The notes: generated by a model not told the origin, from the sequence alone. Positions 16,386 to 24,634 are shown, counted from the first letter of the stretch. The stretch is 64,000 nucleotides of DNA from Aminomonas paucivorans DSM 12260 (GCF_000165795.1 NZ_CM001022.1:868001-932000), one strand, 5' to 3'. A program made the numbers and translations.

Positions 16386-17909
16386 ATGTCCGCAAACATC
16401 GGGCGAAAGCCCACGTTGTTGGAAGCCTTGATCGTTCTTCTTCTGAGTGCCGCCTTCATCGGAGCGGGAGTGCTGCATTGGGAGGTCTCCGTGCACATCC
16501 CCATCGTCGTCGCCGCCACCCTGGCCGCCCTGGTGGGGCGGTTCGTCCTCAAGCGTCCCTGGTCGGACATCGAAGAGGGCATGATCAACGGCATCATGAT
16601 GGCCATGCAGGCCATCCTCATCCTCTACATCATCGGCATGGTCATCGGCACCTGGATCCCCGGCGGGGTGGTGCCCAGCATGATCTACTACGGCCTGTCC
16701 ATCCTGAACCCCTCGGTCTTCCTCCTCACCGCCCTGCTCATCTGCTCCATCGTCGCCCTGTCCACGGGAACCTCCTGGGGGACCTCGGGCACCGTGGGCA
16801 TCGCCCTCATGGGCATCGGGGCGGGGCTGGGCATCCCGGCGCCGGTGACGGCTGGGGTCATCATCTCCGGGGCCTACGTGGGAGACAAGATGTCCCCCCT
16901 GTCGGACACCACCAACCTGGCCCCCGCGGTGGCGGGGACGGACCTGTTCCAGCACATCCGGGCCATGATGTGGACCACCGGCCCCACCTACCTCATCGTC
17001 TGCGTCGTCGCGGTGGTCTTCGGCATGAAGTACGCCGGGGGCTCCCTGGACGCGGCGAAGATCGCCGCCATCCAGAGCGTGCTTTCCCACGAGTTTGACA
17101 TCAGCCTCCTGGGCTTCGTGCCCCCCATCCTGGTCATCGGCCTTTGCGTGGCCAAGTGCCCCGCCATCCCGGGGCTCCTGGCGGGGGTGTTCGCGGGAGG
17201 CATCATGGCCCTGGTCAACGGCTACGGCATCGGGGACGTCCTGAGCTTCACCCTGGACGGCTACTCCGCCACCCTGGCGGGGGAGATCGCCAACGCCTCG
17301 GACATGAACGCCGTGGCCAAGCTCCTGGCGGACAACAACATCGTGGGGCTGGCGCCGGAACTGGCCAAGGAAGTGGGCTCCATGCTGAACGACCTCCTCA
17401 CCCGGGGCGGCATGATGTCCATGGCCAACACCATTGCCCTGATCACCTGCGCCCTGTCCTTCGGGGGCATCATGGAGCGCTGCGGGTTCCTGGAAGTGGT
17501 GCTGGAGGCCATCCTGAAGGTGGTCAAGAGCGTGGGCGGTCTGGTGACCTCGGTCATCGTCTCCTGCTTCCTGTGCAACCTCTTCCTGGGGGACCAGTAC
17601 CTGTCCATCGTCATGCCCGGCCGGATCTTCAAGAACGCCTTCGAGTGGAAGGGCCTCCACGCCCGGATGCTCTCCCGGTCTCTGGAGGACTGCGGCACCC
17701 TCTCCTCGGTGCTCATTCCCTGGAACACCTGCGGTGCCTACAACAGCGGCGTGTTGGGGGTGAAGACGGTGGAGTACGCTCCCTTCGCCATCCTGAACTG
17801 GCTGAACCCCCTCGTGGCCATCGCCATCACCTACATGGGCATCGGCATCTCCTGGAAGGGCAAGGAAGGGGAACCCGTCATCGCCCGGACCAAGCCCGCG
17901 AACCTGTAG
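16386..17909 (+). CDS. nhaC: Na+/H+ antiporter NhaC
   Basis: A 507-residue membrane protein of the NhaC family, with about 12 hydrophobic helices. Family landmarks: ALSTGTSWGTSGTVGIALMGIGAGLGIP, GVIISGAYVGDKMSPLSDTTNLAPAVAGTDLFQHI, and the C-terminal CNLFLGDQYLSIVMPGRIF and PWNTCGAYNSGVLGV regions. It exchanges Na+ for H+ across the inner membrane, serving pH and sodium homeostasis and, in sodium-dependent amino-acid fermenters, energy coupling. ATG 16386 follows GGGGAGG; all upstream in-frame starts belong to a spurious extension through the terminator. Confidence 0.96.
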   Translation: MSANIGRKPTLLEALIVLLLSAAFIGAGVLHWEVSVHIPIVVAATLAALVGRFVLKRPWSDIEEGMINGIMMAMQAILILYIIGMVIGTWIPGGVVPSMIYYGLSILNPSVFLLTALLICSIVALSTGTSWGTSGTVGIALMGIGAGLGIPAPVTAGVIISGAYVGDKMSPLSDTTNLAPAVAGTDLFQHIRAMMWTTGPTYLIVCVVAVVFGMKYAGGSLDAAKIAAIQSVLSHEFDISLLGFVPPILVIGLCVAKCPAIPGLLAGVFAGGIMALVNGYGIGDVLSFTLDGYSATLAGEIANASDMNAVAKLLADNNIVGLAPELAKEVGSMLNDLLTRGGMMSMANTIALITCALSFGGIMERCGFLEVVLEAILKVVKSVGGLVTSVIVSCFLCNLFLGDQYLSIVMPGRIFKNAFEWKGLHARMLSRSLEDCGTLSSVLIPWNTCGAYNSGVLGVKTVEYAPFAILNWLNPLVAIAITYMGIGISWKGKEGEPVIARTKPANL

Positions 17910-17930
17910 GCAGGAGGGACCTTTCACGTC

Positions 17931-18407
17931 ATGAGTGCGCCGTGTCCGCAGCCTGATCCAGACCCGAGCCGCATCGACTCCCTCTCCGGGAGCCCCATGC
18001 CCCTGTGGATGAAGGTTTTCATCGGGGCGGCGGGGGTGCTTCTCCTGGGGACGGCCATGCGGGGCTACCTGACCGGGTCGGGGGATTCCTTGGTGGCCAA
18101 GCTCTTCGTGGGGGCGGCGTGTCTCTACGCCCTGGGCTTCGACAAGAAGATGTACGTGGCCGACGAGGGGATCGTGAAGGAGACCAAGACCTGGCTGAAC
18201 CGAAACCGGGAGGTGTTTCCCTGGGAAGAGGTGAAGTTCGTGACCCTGGCCTTTCGAGGGGGCAACATGATGGCCTTCTTCGAGCGGGGGGTCACGGGGT
18301 GGAAGCTCCTCTTCCGGCGGGATCAGGAAGAGCCTATGCGGGCGCTGATCCGCAGGAGGATTCCCCAGGTGGAGGTGGACACGGTGGGCAAGCCCAAGGC
18401 CCGATAG
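17931..18407 (+). CDS. Small membrane protein with PH-like C-terminal domain, unknown function
   Basis: A 158-residue protein 21 bases after nhaC. Residues about 24-45 and 53-72 form two adjacent membrane helices; the remaining 85 residues (VADEGIVKETKTWLNRNREVFPWEEVKFVTLAFRGGNMMAFFERG) resemble the bacterial PH/YdbS-like beta domain that follows paired helices in many small membrane proteins. No function is assigned. AGGAGGG lies 13 bases upstream of the ATG, a rather long spacing. It could be a partner of NhaC, judged only by adjacency before a shared terminator. Confidence 0.7.
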   Translation: MSAPCPQPDPDPSRIDSLSGSPMPLWMKVFIGAAGVLLLGTAMRGYLTGSGDSLVAKLFVGAACLYALGFDKKMYVADEGIVKETKTWLNRNREVFPWEEVKFVTLAFRGGNMMAFFERGVTGWKLLFRRDQEEPMRALIRRRIPQVEVDTVGKPKAR

Positions 18408-18430
18408 GCCTGGGGCGCACAAGACGGCAA

Positions 18431-18468
18431 AAAGATGCGGCGGGTCCGAAAGGGCCCGCCGCATCTTT
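18431..18468 (+). terminator. Strong hairpin terminator ending the nhaC unit
   Basis: A 17-bp stem (one G-T pair) running from AAAGATGCGGCGGG to its complement, capped by a GAAA tetraloop, ending in TTT. Because the stem is flanked by AAA and TTT it could work in both directions. Confidence 0.8.
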
Positions 18469-18555
18469 ACGATCTCCCGCAAGATTGTAGACCCCTTCGT
18501 ATTTGTATGCTAGTATCCACCTGCGACGCCACGACCTTTCAAGGGGGTATGGACC

Positions 18556-19707
18556 ATGAAGGCATTGCAGATCGGCGCGGGGCTGGTGGGGCGCATCATC
18601 GCGGCGGACCTTTCCCGGGACTTCGAGACCACCGTGGTGGACTTCGACCCGAAGAACCTGGAGGAGGCCAGGAAGCTGGCCCCGAAGGCCCGGGTCGTCC
18701 AGGGGTCCTGCACCGACGAGGCGGTCCTGGCTCCTCTGCTGGAGGAGGCGGATGTGGTCACCGCCGGGGTGCCCGGGCGGCTGGGCTACGGCCTCATGGA
18801 GCGGGTCATCCGGGCGGGAAAGTCCTACAGCGACATCTCCTTCATGGCGGAGGACTTCGAGGCCCTGGACGGACTGGCCCGGGAGTCGGGCTGCGCCGTG
18901 GTCCCGGACATGGGGGTGGCCCCGGGGATGTCCAACTTTCTGGTGGGTCGGGGGGCGGCCCTCCTGGACGAGGTGGAGGAGGCGGTCATCTACGTGGGGG
19001 GCATCCCGGAGCGGAAGGTCCCTCCCTTCAACTACCAGGTCACCTGGTCCCCGGAGGACGTGATCGAGGAGTATACCCGGCCCGCCCGGTGCGTCCGGGA
19101 CGGGGCGGTGCGGGAGGTGGAGGCCATGGGGGAGCTGAACCAGAGGGAGTTTCCCCGGGTGGGGGTTCTGGAGACCTTCATCACCGACGGCCTGCGCTCC
19201 CTGGTGAAGAACGTGAAGGCCCGCACCATGGAGGAGCGCACCCTCCGCTGGCCCGGGCACGTGGAGCAGATCCGCCTGCTTCGGGACATGGGGCTCTTCG
19301 ACACGGAGCCTCGAAACCTGGGAGGAGCCTCGGTGGTGCCCCGAAAGGTGGCCTGCGACCTCCTCTTTCCCCTGTGGAAGATGGACCCCGACGCGGGGGA
19401 TCGGGACCTGACGGTGATGCAGGTGGAGGTGACGGGCTTCAAGGGGCGGGACCGGATCACCCACCGATGGGATCTCTTCGACCGGTATGACGAGGCCACG
19501 GGGATGTACTCCATGGGGCGCTGCACCGGGTCCTCCTGCGCCATTTTCGCCCGGGCCCTGGCGCAGGGGCGGATCTCTCGCCCCGGGGTCCATGCCCCGG
19601 AAGTGCTGGCAGGGGACGACGCCCTCTACGATTTCGTCCTGGGGCAGCAGTCCGCCCGGGGGCTTCGCTACGTGGAGTCCACCCGGGTGGTGCGGGACGT
19701 CCGCTAA
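18556..19707 (+). CDS. Saccharopine dehydrogenase family protein, lysine 6-dehydrogenase-like
   Basis: A 383-residue NAD(P)-dependent oxidoreductase. The Rossmann loop is G7-x-G9-x2-G12 (QIGAGLVGRIIAADL), followed by the acidic VVDFDP that usually favours NAD over NADP. Later family blocks are PDMGVAPGMSNFLVGRGA and the C-terminal RWDLFDRYDEATGMYSMGRCTGSSCA. Homologues include saccharopine reductases and L-lysine 6-dehydrogenases of similar length; the latter fits an amino-acid-fermenting host, but substrate choice is inference. It stands alone between a terminator and a hairpin. The start ATG 18556 follows AAGGGGGTATGGACC. Confidence 0.8.
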   Translation: MKALQIGAGLVGRIIAADLSRDFETTVVDFDPKNLEEARKLAPKARVVQGSCTDEAVLAPLLEEADVVTAGVPGRLGYGLMERVIRAGKSYSDISFMAEDFEALDGLARESGCAVVPDMGVAPGMSNFLVGRGAALLDEVEEAVIYVGGIPERKVPPFNYQVTWSPEDVIEEYTRPARCVRDGAVREVEAMGELNQREFPRVGVLETFITDGLRSLVKNVKARTMEERTLRWPGHVEQIRLLRDMGLFDTEPRNLGGASVVPRKVACDLLFPLWKMDPDAGDRDLTVMQVEVTGFKGRDRITHRWDLFDRYDEATGMYSMGRCTGSSCAIFARALAQGRISRPGVHAPEVLAGDDALYDFVLGQQSARGLRYVESTRVVRDVR

Positions 19708-19737
19708 AGCTCCAAGCCGAGCCAGCTCGGGAACAGG

Positions 19738-19768
19738 GTGGGGGGAGGGCTCTGAGCCCTCCCCCCAC
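19738..19768. terminator. Perfect 13-bp GC hairpin without U tract
   Basis: GTGGGGGGAGGGC pairs perfectly with GCCCTCCCCCCAC across a 5-base loop. A TATAAT (19774-19779), probably the -10 box of the mscS-type gene, begins six bases later, so the hairpin separates two transcription units; no T run follows. Confidence 0.55.
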
Positions 19769-19807
19769 GTGCGTATAATGACCCCAGCACGGAGAGGAGG
19801 AGCGACC

Positions 19808-20683
19808 ATGCTGGAACTGCTGGACCGTCTGCCCCACATCCTGGCCCCCTACCTGAGGCCCCTGGCCACCCTCCTGCTCTGGTGGTTTCTGGACCAGGCG
19901 TCGCGGCGTCTCATCCGTCGGTTCGCCGCGGGGGTCCGAAGCCGCTGGGGGGGGGAGGGAAACGGTTCCGGGGTGGAGCAGCGGGTCGACACCCTGGAAC
20001 ACCTGGCTCTGCCCCTGGCCCGGGTGGTCCTGGGGGCCATCCTAGGGCTCTCCTTCCTGGGCAGCCTGGGGATCGACCTGCGCCCCGTGCTGACAGGGCT
20101 CGGGGTGGCCAGCCTGGGGATCTCCCTGGCGGCGCAGAACATCCTTCGGGATTTCCTCAACGGCTTCTTCGTGGTGCTGGAAAACCAGTACAACGTGGGG
20201 GACGTGGTCACCCTGGGGGGGCACAGCGGGGTGGTGGAGGGGTTCACCCTTCGGGCCACCCGTCTGCGGAACCTGGACGGGGAACTCATCATCCTCCCCA
20301 ACGGCGCCGTCACCACCGTGGTGAACCAGACCAAGGGGTGGTCCGTGGCGAAGGTGGAGGTGGGGATCCCCTACGAGGCGGACGTCCGCAAGGCCCTGGG
20401 TCTCCTGGAGGCCGTTGCGGAGGAGCTGGCCCTGGAGAGGCCCCAGGACGTGCTGGAACCCGCGACGGTGCAGGGGATCGTGGACTTTCGGGACAGCGAC
20501 GTGCTGCTTCGGGTCCTCCTGAAGACCCCTCCGGGACAACACTGGGAGGTGGGTCGCCAGTACCGGCTGAAGCTCAAGGATCACTTCGACCGGGCGGGGG
20601 TGGACTTCGCCTACCCCCGCCTGGACCTTCAGGTGAAGGGCGGTTCCCTGGAACTCTACCGGGGGACCGCCAGCAGGGCATAG
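19808..20683 (+). CDS. Small-conductance mechanosensitive channel, MscS family
   Basis: A 291-residue membrane channel. The first helix lies at about 10-30, the pore helix TM3 at about 85-125 (GLGVASLGISLAAQNILRDFLNGFFVVLENQYNVGD) with the Gly/Ala packing pattern of MscS, followed by the beta domain (GVVEGFTLRATRLRNLDGELIILPNGAV) and the C-terminal alpha/beta cage. It releases solutes on hypo-osmotic shock. ATG 19808 follows GAGAGGAGGAGC. Its 3' end overlaps the convergent glycosidase gene by 28 bases. Confidence 0.94.
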   Translation: MLELLDRLPHILAPYLRPLATLLLWWFLDQASRRLIRRFAAGVRSRWGGEGNGSGVEQRVDTLEHLALPLARVVLGAILGLSFLGSLGIDLRPVLTGLGVASLGISLAAQNILRDFLNGFFVVLENQYNVGDVVTLGGHSGVVEGFTLRATRLRNLDGELIILPNGAVTTVVNQTKGWSVAKVEVGIPYEADVRKALGLLEAVAEELALERPQDVLEPATVQGIVDFRDSDVLLRVLLKTPPGQHWEVGRQYRLKLKDHFDRAGVDFAYPRLDLQVKGGSLELYRGTASRA

Positions 20684-22398
20684 GGCAGGGGGCGCTCCCG
20701 TCCGTCGGAGGGGCGGTTCACCGTGACCCCCTTCCAGATCAGCTGGGTGGAGCCCCCTCCGTCCAGGTTGAGGGCCGTGACGAGCCCCAGCCTTCGGGCC
20801 AGGGCGCGGGTCTCCTCCAGGGTGGTCCCCCGGCTGTGCAGGGTGCTGCGGCCGTCCACCACCAGGAAGACCAGGGCGGACCCGTCGATGCCCACCACCG
20901 TGCGGGGGTGTCTCCTGTCCGTCAGGGTGCGGGCGAAGCCTTCGGGGTTGCGGTGGTCCCGTCCTCCCTCCAAAAGAAGAGGTCCTGCCTGGAGCACCCC
21001 GGAACATCCCTCGAAGGCCGGAAAGGCCCACTCCGTGCGGATCTCCACCGGGTCCCCCGTCTGGAGCCTCTCCAGAAAGGCCCGGGAGCGTCCCCGGGCC
21101 GCCACCAGGAAGGTCGTGCCCGACAGGGCCGTGGGGACCGTGTCGCTTCCCCCTGCGGCGGCCACGACGCCCCCCTCCACCCGCAGGAGCAGAGCGTCCC
21201 CCAGGCCCTTGGGCTGGGGGCAGATCTGGGGGATGTACAGGGCCAGGCCGTGGGCGTCCGGGGGGGTGTTGAAGCGGGTCACCTCCAGGCGCGTCCCGGA
21301 GGCCTGGATCGCCACCCGGGAGGTGCCGTCCCCGAAGAACAGGTCTCCCCGTTCGGTCCAGCCCAGGGCGGACCGCCCCCCGTAGGCCTTTCCCCCGGGC
21401 AGGCCCTCCAGCACCAGGGAGCCGATGGGCCGGTTTCCCGCGAAGAATCCCCCGTTCATCGCCACCAGGGGGCGTGGGTCGGACCGTTCCGCGAACTGGG
21501 ACAGGGCCAGCCGTCCGAACCCGCCGCTTGCCTCCGCGAAGGGGACCCGAAGGGCGTAGCGCCCCATGTTCACCCGGGCGGCGGCGTAGAACAGCGCCGG
21601 GGAGACCTGGGCCTGGAGGGTCACGCAGTTGGCCTGGGGCCACTCGGGGTGCTGCGCCGCCACGTCCAGAGCCGCTTGGGAGGTGGGGAAGGGGCCGATC
21701 TGCACCACCGGGCCCGTGGGGGTGGGGACCACCTGGGGGTGCAGCCCCAGGCTCTCCGCCGAGGCGGTCACCGCAGCGCCCCCGTCCTCCAGGGACGTCG
21801 CGTCGATCTGGAGGACGAAGCCCTCCTCCGGGGCGCCGCCGACCCCCTCCCGGTGGAGCAGCAGCTCCGCTCCGACCTCGGAGGTCCGGGCCTCCCAGAC
21901 CAGTCTCCCGGGGCAGAGGGCCACCCAGTCCAGCAGCTTGGGCACCTGCTCGTCCCCCAGGGGATCGGCGGAGGCTTGGCCCAGCTCTCCGGGGAGCGGC
22001 GGGTCCAGGGTCTCCGTCACCGTCGGGGCGGGAAGGGACGCATCCCCGGAAGCGGGAGCCCGCAGCCGAGCCAGGAGATCCCGTTCGACTCCCAGTCCCA
22101 GGCCTCTCAGCGCCAGGTCCAGGGCCTCCTCCCGGGAGGGGGGGCGATCCGGATCGAAGGGGAGCCCCCCGGGAATCCGCCCTGTGGCCACGGCGGTGCG
22201 CAGGGACCCGGCGAAGGGATGGTCCGGGGGGACGTCGGGGGGCAGGCCCCCCGAGGGGATCTGAGAGACTCGAAGGGTCTCCAGGACCCGCCCCAGGAGT
22301 TCCGCTCGGGTGACGGCCCAAGCGGGGAGCGAGGAGACTCCGAGGAGGAGAAGGCACAGCAGAAGACGGGAGAGGCGGCGCAGGGTGGGGTTTTTCAT
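20656..22398 (-). CDS. Secreted SLH-domain phosphodiester glycosidase (NAGPA family)
   Basis: A 580-residue exported protein. Residues 1-28 are a Sec signal peptide (RRLSRLLLCLLLLG, cleavage after AWA). Residues 53-100 read as an S-layer homology domain (PPDVPPDHPF, FDPDRPPSREEALDLALR), with the tail of another SLH repeat (VTRAELLGRVL) just after the signal. A SPOR-like stretch (GPVVQIGPFPTSQAALDVA) precedes the C-terminal NAGPA/DUF2233 domain (AMNGGFF, GIDGSALVFLVVDGRS, TALNLDGGGSTQLIW). The enzyme class removes GlcNAc from phosphodiester or cleaves similar linkages, so a role in remodelling surface polymer is likely. The start is ATG 22398 (GTG 22401 also possible) with AAGGAAAGGA upstream. 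Confidence 0.85.
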   Translation of the reverse strand: MKNPTLRRLSRLLLCLLLLGVSSLPAWAVTRAELLGRVLETLRVSQIPSGGLPPDVPPDHPFAGSLRTAVATGRIPGGLPFDPDRPPSREEALDLALRGLGLGVERDLLARLRAPASGDASLPAPTVTETLDPPLPGELGQASADPLGDEQVPKLLDWVALCPGRLVWEARTSEVGAELLLHREGVGGAPEEGFVLQIDATSLEDGGAAVTASAESLGLHPQVVPTPTGPVVQIGPFPTSQAALDVAAQHPEWPQANCVTLQAQVSPALFYAAARVNMGRYALRVPFAEASGGFGRLALSQFAERSDPRPLVAMNGGFFAGNRPIGSLVLEGLPGGKAYGGRSALGWTERGDLFFGDGTSRVAIQASGTRLEVTRFNTPPDAHGLALYIPQICPQPKGLGDALLLRVEGGVVAAAGGSDTVPTALSGTTFLVAARGRSRAFLERLQTGDPVEIRTEWAFPAFEGCSGVLQAGPLLLEGGRDHRNPEGFARTLTDRRHPRTVVGIDGSALVFLVVDGRSTLHSRGTTLEETRALARRLGLVTALNLDGGGSTQLIWKGVTVNRPSDGRERPLPYALLAVPR

Positions 22399-22492
22399 CA
22401 CATCGGTCCTTTCCTTCGCCCCAAGGGCGGCACCCGCCATGGTGCCACGGGGGAGGGAGAAGCGCAACGGCAAAAGAGGCGCTCCCCCTCGG

Positions 22493-22521
22493 TTGACACG
22501 CACCGGAGGGGTCCCTATAAT
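22493..22521 (+). promoter_or_regulatory. Consensus promoter of tRNA-Ala
   Basis: TTGACA (22493-22498), exactly 17 bases, TATAAT (22516-22521): a perfect sigma-70 promoter, with the expected start point about ten bases before the tRNA. Confidence 0.92.
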
Positions 22522-22539
22522 CATCGCTGTTGCACGTTC

Positions 22540-22614
22540 GGGGCTGTGGCGCAGCGGGAGCGCGCTTCCTTGGCATGGAAGAGGTCGGGGGTTCAACTCC
22601 CCCCAGCTCCACCA
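22540..22614 (+). tRNA. tRNA-Ala (GGC)
   Basis: A full cloverleaf: acceptor GGGGCTG/CAGCTCC (one G-U pair), anticodon arm CTTCC-TTGGCAT-GGAAG giving anticodon GGC, T arm with GGTTCAACTCC, and an encoded CCA end at 22612-22614. Confidence 0.97.
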
Positions 22615-22624
22615 GCGTGTCGGT

Positions 22625-22655
22625 GCCGGTTCTCTTCGAGGACCGGCCTTTTTTT
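22625..22655 (+). terminator. Terminator of tRNA-Ala
   Basis: A 10-bp stem (GCCGGTTCTC/GAGGACCGGC, one G-T pair) with a 3-base loop followed by C and seven Ts. Confidence 0.92.
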
Positions 22656-22742
22656 GTGCCCCCCTTCCTGCTTGGGGGCTCCGGAGGCAGCGAAGGAGGT
22701 GGCTCCATGGTCCGTGGGCGGTTCTGACGCGATTCCCGCAAG

Positions 22743-22763
22743 GGGGTGCATGGCATGCACCCC
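22743..22763. promoter_or_regulatory. Perfect palindrome upstream of the TAXI gene, possible operator
   Basis: GGGGTGCATG and CATGCACCCC are perfect inverted repeats separated by one base, 135 bases before the TAXI start. The short spacer makes an RNA hairpin unlikely and suggests a dimeric regulator site. Apart from this palindrome, the 242 bases between the tRNA-Ala terminator and the TAXI gene show no gene and no clear promoter. Confidence 0.5.
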
Positions 22764-22897
22764 GGAGGGTACGCATCGTCCCAACCCCGGGTCGGAGAGC
22801 TTCCCCGGTCATCGGTTGTGCCTTGAGGGCCTGACCCCTGATCCCGCGGTTGGGTGGACGGCGGTTTCCCCGCCGTGGGAGAAGGGAGCATCGTTCG

Positions 22898-23857
22898 ATG
22901 AAGCGCCTCGTTTCCTGGATTCTCGCCCTGTCCTGCCTTGTTCTGATGGCAGGACAGGGATTCGCGGCGACCCGGTTCCTGAGCATCGGGACCGGTCCCG
23001 TGGGAGGGACCTACTACCCCGTGGGGGCCACCATGGCCAAGATCTGGACGGATCGGGTGCCGGACCTGAAGGCCACCGCCCAGTCCACCGGCGGAACCCG
23101 GAACAACATCCAGCTCATGGGCAAGGGGGAGGCGGAGGTCATCTTCGCCGACGGCCTCTATTACGACGCCTACAACGGCCGCGGCCACTACAAGGACAAC
23201 CCCCAGACCTTCCTCCGCGCCCTGGTCCCCCTCTATCCCGAGGCGGTGCACATCCTCATCGCCAAGGGCAGCAAGATCCGCACCCTCCAGGACCTGAAGG
23301 GCAAACGGGTCTCCGTGGGGGCCGTGGGGGGTAGCGTGTCCCTCACGGCGAACCAGGTCTTCCGGGCCGTGGGCATCAACCCGGCGAAGGACATCACCCT
23401 CTTTAACCTGGGGCATGCGGAGTCCGTCCAGGCCTTCTCCAACCGGCAGATCGACGCGGCCTTCACCGTGGGGGCCATCGGCATCGCCAGCGTGGTGGAG
23501 CCCACCACCCTGGGGCTGGTGGATTTCCTGGACGTGCCCGACGGAGTGGTGCAGCGTCTCGTGGCCGAGACTCCCTACTACGCTCCTCTTACCATCCCTG
23601 CGGGGTCCTACAAGGGGCAGGACAAGCCCGTGAAGACCTTCAGCAGCCCCAACATCCTGGCGGTGGACAAGAAGCTGGATGCGGCCCTGGCCTACCGGCT
23701 GACGAAGGAACTCTTTGCCCACAAGCCCGAGCTGGTGGCGGTGAGCGCCCGGATGAGCGCCCTCTCTCCCGAAGGGGTGGCGGCGATCCGCATCCCTCTC
23801 CACGTGGGAGCCCGGCGGTACTTCGAGGAGATCGGAGTCCTGCCGAGGAAGAAATAG
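22898..23857 (+). CDS. TAXI family TRAP transporter solute-binding protein (orphan)
   Basis: A 319-residue exported protein. Residues 1-24 form the signal peptide (SWILALSCLVLMAGQGFAA). The mature part begins RFLSIGTGPVGGTYYPVGATMA, the classic TAXI start, and carries TQSTGG-like AQSTGGTRNNIQLMGKGEAEV and GGSVSLTANQVFRAVGI. These proteins bind carboxylic acids or amino acids such as glutamate for a TRAP transporter. No membrane subunit (DctQM or fused 4TM-12TM) lies next to it; a terminator follows directly. ATG 22898 is the first start compatible with a signal peptide; the ribosome site GAGAAGGGAG is 9-10 bases upstream. Confidence 0.92.
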   Translation: MKRLVSWILALSCLVLMAGQGFAATRFLSIGTGPVGGTYYPVGATMAKIWTDRVPDLKATAQSTGGTRNNIQLMGKGEAEVIFADGLYYDAYNGRGHYKDNPQTFLRALVPLYPEAVHILIAKGSKIRTLQDLKGKRVSVGAVGGSVSLTANQVFRAVGINPAKDITLFNLGHAESVQAFSNRQIDAAFTVGAIGIASVVEPTTLGLVDFLDVPDGVVQRLVAETPYYAPLTIPAGSYKGQDKPVKTFSSPNILAVDKKLDAALAYRLTKELFAHKPELVAVSARMSALSPEGVAAIRIPLHVGARRYFEEIGVLPRKK

Positions 23858-23887
23858 CTTCCCGCGGCAAGGCCAAGGTCCAAAGGG

Positions 23888-23930
23888 AAGCCCGGGGTTC
23901 GGCGTTTTCGCCGAGCCCCGGGCTTTTTTT
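23888..23930 (+). terminator. Strong terminator after the TAXI gene
   Basis: A 17-bp stem (AAGCCCGGGG...CCCCGGGCTT with one T-G pair) capped by a TTTT loop and followed by seven Ts in total. Confidence 0.95.
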
Positions 23931-24046
23931 GTGGATCACCTGGGATGGTCCTTGACATGCCTTACAAAAAAGAGGTACAAGACTTCATTGTCGGGGTTGC
24001 TTCCCCCTTGGGAGCCAGCCCTTCGGGAACGTCCTCTTGTGGGACG

Positions 24047-24634
24047 CTACATCCCCGGGACGGTCATCTTCTGGTAGCCCTTGGGCACCTCGAAGAGCCC
24101 CGCGGGCTGGGGACCCACCTGGAGGTTCTTCAGCTCCTGGCTCCACTTTCCCGCAGGGTCGGCGGTCCTCATGGCGATGCCCGTCTTGGGGTCGATCCAC
24201 TGGAGGAAGGTCTGGGTGCCTCCCTTGGCGGACTGGACGGTGACCTTCCACTTCTCCGTGGCCACCCCGTTCACCACCTCGGCGCCCATCTTCTGCCGGT
24301 TCACGGAGACCCCCTCGTCCTGTTGGGCCACCAGGGGATTGGCCTTCTCGGGGCGGAAGGGCTGTTCCATGTACATCTTTTCCCCGGGCTGGACGATCCA
24401 GACCAGCCGCCGGTCCAGCCGGGTGATCACCTGGGCCTCCTGAGTGTCCATGCGGAACATGCGGTCCCCCGAGTAGAATCGGTACGAGGTGGTCTCTCCG
24501 GATCCTTTGGATACCACGTCGGCCCGGTACTGCGTTGGGGCGGGGGCCACGGCCCAGGCGGGGACGGAAAGGGCCAGCAGGGCGGCGACGGCGAAGAAGC
24601 GGCAGAGGTTCTGGAAGGCGGTTCGGATCGTCAT
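24047..24634 (-). CDS. Secreted LolA-like/outer-membrane lipoprotein-sorting-like protein
   Basis: A 195-residue exported protein starting at ATG 24634 with AAGGAGGAACCTTC just upstream. Residues 1-29 are a signal peptide (CRFFAVAALLALSVPAWA). The rest (YRADVVSKGSGETTSYRFYSGDRMFRMDTQE, QVITRLDRRLVWIVQPGEKMYMEQPF, WIDPKTGIAMRT, GLFEVPKGYQ) has the alternating beta-strand pattern of LolA/LolB-like or DUF4412 proteins, which bind lipids or lipoproteins in the periplasm. I cannot separate these families by eye. It is transcribed divergently from glyA. Confidence 0.7.
   Translation of the reverse strand: MTIRTAFQNLCRFFAVAALLALSVPAWAVAPAPTQYRADVVSKGSGETTSYRFYSGDRMFRMDTQEAQVITRLDRRLVWIVQPGEKMYMEQPFRPEKANPLVAQQDEGVSVNRQKMGAEVVNGVATEKWKVTVQSAKGGTQTFLQWIDPKTGIAMRTADPAGKWSQELKNLQVGPQPAGLFEVPKGYQKMTVPGM

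Noticed and set aside
22540-22655. tRNA-Ala as an integration site for a mobile element
   Set aside because: The 3' end of the tRNA is not repeated in the neighbouring sequence that I could see, and flanking genes are ordinary chromosomal genes.
20042-23803. Minus-strand open frame of 1253 codons
   Set aside because: Antisense to the MscS and TAXI genes and across the tRNA-Ala; low-complexity shadow translation.
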